From positions 1,240,001-1,304,000 of the forward strand of contig JANEZZ010002677.1 in the NCBI GenBank assembly GCA_026122225.1: 64,000 nt of DNA, in the 5' to 3' direction. The position numbers and the translations under genes were made by a program. The number at the start of each line of letters is the position of its first letter. Positions within the stretch are counted from its first letter, which is position 1. Below are positions 57,901 to 64,000 of this stretch, piece after piece. The stretch comes from Heloderma charlesbogerti. Its lineage: Eukaryota > Chordata > Lepidosauria > Squamata > Helodermatidae. The notes beneath the pieces were generated by a model. That model saw nothing but the letters and a program-made list of their open reading frames with translations. It did no database searches and was not told the DNA's origin.

Positions 57901-60900
57901 CTACTTACTTAATGCTGCCACTGTTAGTGCTGCTGATTTGTCTTCTGTAGAGGAAGGCGTAGTGAGAAAATCTGTCCGTGCATCCTGAAAACGTTTTGTG
58001 GGAGTCACCAACTGAGATATACCTGTGGAAATTAGGAGGAAGGAATGGAGAAGTAGCGAGGAGAATAGCTATACACCAGATATAGAGGAAACGAAGCAAG
58101 GGCCTGCATCATCTTGTTAATGAGGCAGGGTAGAGACTGAGCCATTCTACATGGGCAGCAACAAAGCTGGGGGTTCTGGTGCTGTGGGTGGCTGGCTTCA
58201 GCGGGAGAACCCAGCTCCCCATGTCAGAGTACAGCACGGCTTTTCCTCAACAGCTTCACTTCTGCCCACTGTTCTCCTTCACCTCAGCACACGGAATCCC
58301 CTGCAGAAACGCAGGACACAGAATCCCCTGCAGAAACACGCATGGCTGCCACTCACACTGTGGGAGGCAAAGGAGGCCCAGGGTGCAAAGTATTCTCCTG
58401 ACGTTCTGGAAGGGCTGCAAAATGCACCTTTTTAGAAAACCCCTTGGGTTGGGGATCTTCACTGCTGCAATCAATTATAGTCATATCTAGTTATATTAAA
58501 CATGTATATAAATAGTTACATAGTTACATAAGAAAACATTTTTATTAATATGCATTTTAGTATGCTGTAAGCTGCCTTAAGTCGCGGAGAGGCAGGTTTT
58601 AAATTAATAAATACATTCTGATGTTTTCCTGTTCCAGACTCACTCCCTTGGCTGTTATTACCTTCTCCCCTTGCTACAATTTTTGACCAAGTCCAATGTT
58701 ACCATTTTTGATGCAGCCGGGGCTTACACCTCCGAGCAAGGACAGGCAAAGAGCCATCATGGCAAACACAGCATGGGAGCGGGATGGCGGTGGCTCGCTC
58801 ACTTACCATCTAAAAGGTCTTTAGGCTACCATGAATTTAGCTGTGTTGGAACAACCCTAGATAAAGGGACCCACCAAAATGAGTTTATGCTGTCTTTCTC
58901 ACATAAATAAAAATTATTTTTTACATTTAGGGAGATTTATTACCACAGTATGCTCAGGCAGTTGCACATTATGCACAGTGAGAAGTGAGGCTACAGCACA
59001 TCCTTCCCCACCCTGGCATCCTCCAGATGTGTTGGACTACAACTCCCATCATCCCCAGACAGCATGGCCACTGGCGGCGGGCATCTGGAGGGGAAGTTGG
59101 GGAAGGTTGCTATAGCATTTCCCTACCATAGAATCTACCCATGGAGCTGATCCTGTATTGCAGATACTAGAGATGAAAGGGAGGATAAAGACTAATAATT
59201 GATTGGCTGAAGAAGAAAAATTATGTTTTGATTCTGTTTCTTATACTCTGTGAGGATCACACAAGGGGTTTTTGTTACAGGATCACTTACAGGATCTTAT
59301 GTAAAAGATAACATAACATGTAATAGTAGTGTGCCTTCTACCTGTCAAGGATGGAAGTGTGATGCTTCCGTTTTTGTTGGACTCAGAACCTGCAAGCAAA
59401 GTGAAAAATATTAACTCTGTTAGGATAAATTTCTACAGGGAAGTGTTCAATTCCCTACATCTTATGGTATCTAAAGTAAAGACTGTGAAATCAGATTTTA
59501 GTTCTCTTCATTTTGCCTCCTAATGGCCCACTCCTTCCCACGTAATAGCTAAAAGTTTAAATATTCCAACCTAACTCAGCAACATTTCTCCTTCTCTTCT
59601 TGTATCTTAACAAAAATCTTCATACCTCGGTCAGAGTTCACATGTGCAGACCTCCTTCAGGTCCATATCCTAACATTAGACAACCCCACTATACACTCAT
59701 CAGAGCGCATGTGCATAATGCTAAGATAGTAAAACCAGACCTATGCAAAATTAGACTCAGATGCTCATGTCCCCTTCAGATCAGATCACATCCCCCGACG
59801 CCCATCAGACTTCAATACACAAGTACATCCCCCATATTTGATCAAATGCCCTTCCCCTTGTCCGTCTGTCCCCTTGTGGCTCCTTCTCCTCCTTTCTCTT
59901 TTGTTCCATTTCTCTCCCTTGTTGTGCCATTCTACAGTTGGTTCTCCATTTAATTTTGTAGCTAAATTGATGCACTACCTTTGTCTTCCATTTTAAATTC
60001 GTTTATCTTACTGCTTTTAAAAAATATATTGCATTAAGACATTTCTAAAACAATACAAGGATTCCTTCTCAGGGAAAGGAAAATAAAAACCCTGTGCAAT
60101 TTACAACATGGAACTTCCACCCTCAAAACTCTATAGCTGTCAGTTAAGGGCAGCTTCAGGCAAAACCAGATGAACCAGAGATCCTGGATCTGACCTCCTG
60201 TATTTCCATATGTTTGTATAAAGCAGCGATGGTAGAGGCTGCAATTTGGATCAAGACTACAGTGCTGGAGGAGTGGAATTAATCCTTTCCACTCACTATT
60301 TTAATGGTGGAAAATTACCCCATCCAAAGTGGCTATTGCTCTGTTGGAGGAAAACCACAATTTGCTGCCATTATGTGCAAACTGGAAGTGAGGTCACAGG
60401 GGTTGGTTGTTGTTGGTTGTTGTTGTTTTTGCACTTCATTCCCTTCTGACCTGAGAATAAAATTCTTTTTCTCTCCACATATGTTTACATATACTTGTGA
60501 GTTTAAAATAACACTTTATGAATCTGATGAACTGGATTCTAGTCCATGAAACATATGCCATCATAAATATGATAGTGTTTAAGGTACCACACAACTCTTA
60601 GTGGGTGGGTGGGTGGGGTGGGGTGGGGTGGGGTGGGGTGGGGCTAGAGTCACCAGTTCAGATGAGGAATGGCTTTTTCAGCCACCCAATGAGTGGCAAT
60701 GCATTTTCTGCTACTGATGTTCAAACTGATTCCCTTCTGTTTTATTACCCTCCCATTGGGCTCTTATGAGTGGGAGAGGGGTCTAGAAGTTATTGTGTTA
60801 AGTGTCCTGATTATTTCCCCATTCCAGAGGCCAACCAGGGCTAAACTACCTGCTGCATCAGCAGGAAAAGACAAAACTAGGAATCCATCAGGATCCATCA

Positions 60901-63535
60901 GTCTGGGAATGGATGATCCCAATTGGTCCTCCATCTTTGTGGAGTTTCAGGGGGCCCATTAGTCTAACCCACAAGTACTGATCTGTCAGTGATAAAGGAG
61001 CTATATTAAAGCCCCCCCCCATCAAATCCTCCTGACATGAGCAAAACCCCAAATCACAGGAGTGCTGTTTCAAACATGTGGAGCCAGGTTATAATTTGAG
61101 ACAGGCCTGCAGCTGCCATGGCACCCTGAGCTACACCATATAAGTGGGCCCCGGCATGGATGTTGAAACCCCTCAGGACAACCAGCCAGGGGGTCCCCAC
61201 CCAGACTTCCTCCACCAGCTCAGGCAAGGTGACTCTTAGACAGTGGGGTTGACAGCACACTAACAAGAGCCTCATACCAGGTACACACACATTTGAAACT
61301 AGGTGACCATTCAACCAGATACCTGATGAATAAAATTAAATCCTTATAGATTATGTCAATCAGCCTCTTCCCTGCACATGGGTGCTAGGCCAAGAACACA
61401 TATGGACGTATCTGAAAAAGATGGGTCTCCACCCCACCCCAACTCGCTTTACTCTGTTCATCCAGAATTTAGTCCCTAATGGTAGCTGTCTTCCAATTTA
61501 TTGACCTGGCATTAACCAAGAGTTGCTTAAGACTTGATGGGCTGCTGGGATGGGACCCAGGGGACCTTGACTGGAAGGAGGACCTGAAGAGAGGACCAGT
61601 GTGCTGCAACTATTAAAAGTGTAAAACTAAGACTGGGAGACCTAGGTTTACATCCCACTCAGCCATGAAGCTGATGGAGTGACTTTGGCCAGCTACCTCA
61701 CAGGGTTTTTGTGAGGATAAAATGGGAGGAAGCCACCTTATGAGCACCTTAGAGGAAATAAACAATAACAAACATACATACAAAGGGGGACATGTAAGTT
61801 TCTAATCTTCCTTTCCCTATTCTGGCTCATCCACTTCCCATGATACATATCTCCCTGTACCCCCATACACTCCCCCAACCTGCACCCCACAAGAGGTCTC
61901 TGCTGGAAATTGTGGAAAGACAACTCTCACTGAGGGCCCATACATACATACAGGCAACCCATCCAGACTGAGTATTCAAACAGAAGAAAAAAAGAGGGAA
62001 CCCTTATTCTCACTCCTGTTTATCGAGATGACGAAAGGGACAACCCCCTTTAGATCAACCAACTGGCAGCACCACACTGCCCTCAGTGGTTCTGGGGGAT
62101 ATACTTCTTCCTGGAAGTGGCTGCTGGGTTCCTCATGCTTCTCATGGGTCTCTTCTCACCCAGCCAAACTGGTTCAGTGGCATCCTCCTAGGTAATGGCA
62201 GCAGCAGAGACAGATCCTGGGGGTGCAGGATAGTTGTCCTGTAATCCCTCCCCAGACCTGTCATTGTTCTCTGGCTACTGCATGGTATTGTTGTTGGTAT
62301 TCCTATGTATCATATTTTAATTCCTATCCTTAAGGAGCCTTCCAAAACTCACTTCAGACGTCAAGTGAGAATGTGCAAGCATGTGTACACAAGCTCTCAA
62401 GCACACATGCAATAGAGGAAGTGGTACTTCCAGAAGTCATACTATGAGCTAAAACATGAGTCAGATTTTGAGGACAATTCCTTACAAAGGTTGCACACAT
62501 CAGGGTCTGTTCTCTGACAGTATGTATTTTATCCCTCAATAATGATATCTGGCAGGCATCAGCATTGCTTTATTTTCAGTGTCTGCTAAAGACATTTTTA
62601 TTTACAAGATTTTTCTGAAGAACCAGTCACTGTTTTACTGATAATACATGATTTTAAATATTTTTATTCTTTATATTTGATTAATTTTTCTTTACTGTTC
62701 ACTTCTCAGGTATCCTTTTTAGATATAGAGTGGTTTATATGTTTTGGAAAATACATAAATTCATACATCCTGACTATGGCAAAAAGAAAGCACTGCTTAT
62801 GCTATAAAAACATATCATGTGCATACGCATTATAATATTTACAAAAATTATTTTAAAAGCCTGTTGCCTTCCATATCTTATATTTATTCAACATTTGTTT
62901 TTAATTAGAAGCTCCATCAGGTTTTCTTCTACAAATAATTAAATCTGAATGAAATACCACCATCCGGCTGGTGAGCCAGCCACTCCTTTGCTGCAAAAGT
63001 TCATGCTATATAATTTCATTTGTGTATAGTAGCCAGTCTGTAATCCCCAAGAGCCAACATCTGTTAATAGCACAATACAACAGCAGGAGGGTTTTGGACT
63101 GCATTTTTTTCTAGCCAGATTTGTTCTTTTCCAGCCAGTCAAGCGGAAAGAGCCCAATTTACATGAATACAGAGAAATGCTTTACTTTATCTCTCGATGA
63201 ATTTATTCTGAGTCAGCACGCAAGCCAGCACTGTGTCCTCTGACTGGCAGCAGCTCCCCAGGGTCCCAGGCACAGAGAGGTCTTGCCCAGTCCAGAAGAT
63301 GTGTAACTATTAACACCAAAAACTGGAACTGAGGCATGCGAACCATGCATTTGACTGCCAACTGAACATGATTAAGGCTGTGATCCTCAACACACTGCCT
63401 AGAGAGTTAGCTCTGTTGAATACAGGAGACTCACTTCTAAGTGGGCAAGCCTGGGATGGGGCAATAAAGTCCCTTACCTTGCAGAAGAACACAGTCCCAT
63501 ATCCACAAAAGCACCAGCAGTTTTAAAGCTGTCAT
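47757..63535 (-). CDS. ECSCR: ECSCR, endothelial single-pass membrane protein (partial exon set)
   Basis: Five minus-strand exons are supported. The first four join in phase 1 throughout: signal peptide [19 protein letters not shown], a short Ser/Thr/Asn-rich stalk, then ALTVAAL-S, a transmembrane helix of mixed Ile/Val, SVVSLRFRC and a charged tail. The TVAA...[10 protein letters not shown]...SVVSLRF pattern is the signature of ECSCR (also called ECSM2 or ARIA), a sialomucin-like endothelial surface protein tied to cell migration, apoptosis and PI3K signalling. The fifth exon carries the cytoplasmic motif LLVSMKDL, matching the ISMKNI region of human ECSCR as I recall it. An exon between the transmembrane and tail exons, and the final exon, were not found. 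The ectodomain seen (about 50 residues) is shorter than in mammals, so other stalk exons may exist. Confidence 0.85.
48649..48683. repeat. (CA)n microsatellite
   Basis: About 17 uninterrupted CA units in an ECSCR intron. Confidence 0.95.
48850..48960. repeat. Interspersed repeat ending AACTCTTCATCAAG (family copy 3)
   Basis: It contains TTTTTATTAGGTCAACTCAA and CAAGTTCTCGAGAACTCTTC. Third copy of the family at 1105 and 23030; ATGT and AAAT short tandem repeats follow to 49000. Confidence 0.6.
49112..49443. mobile_element. Fold-back MITE (AACAAGCCACCCT family), best-preserved copy
   Basis: The left end GTTCACACAACACACTAACC then ACTCAGTGGTTGAGTGTGGG is mirrored by CCCACACTCAACCACTGAGT then GGGTTAGCGTGTTGTGTGAAC at the right. 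Two inner inverted segments around GGGTGGCTTGTTAACCA and TTAACAAGCCACCCT add further pairing. No coding capacity. Confidence 0.82.
49990..50160 (-). mobile_element. CR1 LINE 3' tail
   Basis: It starts CATAGAATCATAGAATAGCA and GGGTTGGAAGGGGCCTACAA and runs through CAACCCCCTGCTCAGTGCAG to CCTCCAGTGTGGCAGAGCCC. Reverse-oriented CR1 3' end, the same family as 10675, 32683 and 55981. Confidence 0.9.
50911..51614. mobile_element. Non-autonomous DNA transposon with GGGATCTCTACACC ends
   Basis: Left GGGATCTCTACACC and right GGTGTAGAGATGCCC are inverted repeats bounding 0.7 kb. AGTG flanks both sides. The inside holds a GC-rich block that produces long open frames on both strands without protein-like features. 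Confidence 0.6.
51867..51898. repeat. (TG)n microsatellite
   Basis: About 16 uninterrupted TG units. Confidence 0.95.
51900..53680. other. ECSCR intron stretch, mostly featureless
   Basis: It contains GA-rich runs (53176-53201) and a MITE scrap near 52560-52625. One ECSCR tail exon is expected between 47.84 and 55.88 kb, and I could not locate it. Confidence 0.35.
53684..53815. mobile_element. MITE (CCAGATGTTTTGG...AACTCCCATCAT family), copy 1
   Basis: TTGTGGCCTTCCAGATGTTT at the left mirrors AAACATCTGGAAGGCCACAA at the right. It contains ACAACTCCCATCATCCCTC. A family member lies at 59004-59106. Confidence 0.85.
54237..54496. mobile_element. MITE with GTGTCATTCCAC ends
   Basis: The ends AGTGTCATTCCAC and GTGGAATGACACC are inverted. 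The inside has GCACAACCTGTTG / TTGTGCAAGC inverted segments. It abuts an L2 tail at 54497. Confidence 0.75.
54497..54962 (+). mobile_element. L2-type LINE 3' end
   Basis: The frame encodes [20 protein letters not shown] then [11 protein letters not shown], the last part of L2 ORF2, followed by CCAGAGTGGCCGGGTGACCA and (AATA)n and (AGCA)n tandem repeats. A different subfamily from the copy at 27.05 kb. Confidence 0.85.
55876..55974 (-). CDS. ECSCR: ECSCR transmembrane exon
   Basis: The exon begins after ATTACACAG and ends before GTATTT, 99 bp, phase 1 at both ends. It encodes [20 protein letters not shown] followed by [12 protein letters not shown]: one hydrophobic helix, then a basic and Cys/His-containing juxtamembrane stretch (stop-transfer, cytoplasmic side). 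This is the most diagnostic ECSCR segment. The sequence immediately upstream in gene orientation is the tail of a CR1 element, so the acceptor region is repeat-derived. Confidence 0.9.
55981..56740 (-). mobile_element. CR1 LINE 3' end
   Basis: On the minus strand 56728-56447 encodes [20 protein letters not shown] and [20 protein letters not shown]; 56400-56188 encodes [20 protein letters not shown] and DLFLIIRAG, all CR1 ORF2 C-terminus. The 3' end at about 55981 is TCATAGAATAGTGGGTTTGG in plus orientation. It lies in the same orientation as ECSCR, with its end only about 6 bp from the transmembrane exon acceptor. Confidence 0.92.
57301..57450. mobile_element. MITE with CAGTGGAGGCTGGTG ends
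   Basis: A perfect 15-bp inverted repeat CAGTGGAGGCTGGTG / CACCAGCCTCCACTG bounds 150 bp. The flanks TGATCAGT and TGATCGTT resemble a decayed 8-bp duplication, as hAT elements make. Confidence 0.82.
57909..58022 (-). CDS. ECSCR: ECSCR membrane-proximal stalk exon
   Basis: The acceptor AATTTCCACAG and donor GTAAGT bound 114 bp, phase 1 at both ends. It encodes [20 protein letters not shown] then [17 protein letters not shown]. The final LTVAA precedes the membrane helix exactly as in mammalian ECSCR from memory. A longer open frame across this exon in another frame is a shadow. Confidence 0.85.
58990..59106. mobile_element. MITE (CCAGATGTGTTGGACTACAACTC family), copy 2
   Basis: CATCCTCCAGATG at the left mirrors CATCTGGAGG at the right; it contains GACTACAACTCCCATCATCC. 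Same family as 53684-53815. Confidence 0.75.
59342..59389 (-). CDS. ECSCR: ECSCR 48-bp stalk microexon
   Basis: The acceptor tract TTTTTCACTTTGCTTGCAG and donor GTAGAA bound 48 bp with phase 1 at both ends. It encodes [15 protein letters not shown] flanked by split glycine codons, rich in Ser, Thr and Asn as expected for a glycosylated stalk; NGS is a potential N-glycosylation site. The assignment rests on splice signals, exact phase fit with both neighbours and composition; it is too short for similarity to prove it. Confidence 0.7.
59390..63477. other. ECSCR first intron
   Basis: About 4.1 kb between the signal-peptide exon and the first stalk microexon. Besides the tandem repeat at 60.6 kb, no element or gene stands out. 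More phase 1-1 stalk exons could be hidden here, since the ectodomain found is short. Confidence 0.45.
60601..60645. repeat. (GGGTG)n-type tandem repeat
   Basis: GTGGGTGGGTGGG passes into GGGGT units. The G-runs could form a quadruplex on the + strand. Confidence 0.85.
63478..63535 (-). CDS. ECSCR: ECSCR first coding exon (signal peptide)
   Basis: ATG at 63535-63533 opens [19 protein letters not shown], a textbook signal peptide, and is followed by a single base G and the donor GTAAGG (phase 1). The sequence around the ATG is GCGCC-ATG-A, with C rather than a purine at -3, so it is not a strong Kozak context; the start is chosen because it opens a full signal peptide directly before a phase-compatible donor. 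The 5' UTR probably runs rightward beyond 63536; no TATA box was identified. Confidence 0.82.
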
Positions 63536-64000
63536 GGCGCCTCCACTGGCCACTCCTTAGCGCCCTACTGCTCTGTTCATTCTGTGATCAGAAAAAACAA
63601 CAACGGGAGAGGAGACTTTTGCCTGCCTGCACTGATTGTCCGATGGCTTCCTGTGGAATAATGGAAGGAAGCAGTCTGGATCAACAAGCGGATTGAAGCT
63701 GTGGAATTCTTCTCTTGCCCATGATAGTTTCCAAGGATGTGAGACAGAATTTACCAAATACAAAAGAAACTTCAGCACTGTTGTTGTTGGAAGACTCTAC
63801 ACTTTACTTATGAGAAATCTGCAGAGAATGAAAATAGTAACAGAGTACAGAAACTCTATTGCTGATGCTGTTTTGAAGGTGGGACTAATAGCCTGTGCAC
63901 CAAGTGAGAAGTCAGGTCCTCTGGAAATGTAATAATTTTATCCAAGGTGCTTGCTTTGGGCAAGCACATTCCTCTCCTCCTTGCCCAGTCCTCAGAGCCC

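Noticed and set aside
57905..58099. 64-codon minus-strand frame starting [17 protein letters not shown]
   Set aside because: It overlaps the ECSCR stalk exon in a different frame. The real frame fits splice phases on both sides and ECSCR similarity.
62175..62300. Candidate additional ECSCR exon on the minus strand (frame [16 protein letters not shown])
   Set aside because: The phase does not fit a 1-1 exon from a clear acceptor, and no good donor follows.
63636..63932. 98-codon + strand open frame at the right edge
   Set aside because: No recognised motif; overlaps the likely ECSCR promoter or 5' UTR region on the opposite strand. Probably chance.

Overview
This window is nuclear DNA from a vertebrate, almost certainly a squamate reptile (lizard or snake). 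The evidence is the repeat content: a tRNA-derived SINE of the Sauria type, three BovB LINE pieces, CR1, L2 and L1 LINEs, two DIRS-type tyrosine-recombinase retrotransposons, a Tc1-like transposon, a solo LTR and many fold-back MITEs. Genes are split into small exons with GT-AG introns. There are no bacterial operons, phage genes or CRISPR arrays.

Only two host genes can be supported. FAM193A runs on the + strand from before the left edge to about 36 kb. Seven consecutive coding exons (1471-1743, 4929-5208, 15768-15954, 18656-18886, 22174-22957, 28257-28338, 35807-35900) join in phase to 643 codons including the stop, followed by a 3' UTR with AATAAA signals. ECSCR, a small endothelial single-pass membrane protein, lies on the - strand with its start codon at 63535-63533. 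Its exons at 63478-63535, 59342-59389, 57909-58022 and 55876-55974 join in phase. A cytoplasmic-tail exon lies at 47757-47839, with one intervening exon and the last exon not located. The two genes converge tail to tail across about 11 kb of repeats. As I recall, they sit on different human chromosomes (4p16.3 and 5q31.2), so this linkage needs checking.

The rest is mobile DNA. The FAM193A intron at 5.2-15.8 kb holds a nearly complete but broken DIRS element (about 6.98-14.5 kb, inverted terminal repeats visible). It is itself interrupted by a 5'-truncated L1 with a 16-bp target duplication, a CR1 tail, and a solo LTR with a 5-bp duplication. The intron at 23.0-28.3 kb holds a second DIRS remnant, a BovB piece and an L2 3' end. 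The intron at 28.3-35.8 kb holds an L1 scrap, fold-back MITEs, and a Tc1-like element split by a CR1 inserted in the opposite orientation. The intergenic zone holds a BovB 3' end and a long LINE of uncertain clade (39.5-45.3 kb, ORF1 plus endonuclease and reverse transcriptase, carrying a Sauria SINE). ECSCR introns hold MITEs, L2 and CR1. One CR1 tail abuts the splice acceptor of the ECSCR transmembrane exon.

I found no convincing new biological system. The strongest leads are the FAM193A-ECSCR linkage, the CR1-derived splice acceptor, the dated nest of insertions in the DIRS element, and several long hairpin-forming repeats.
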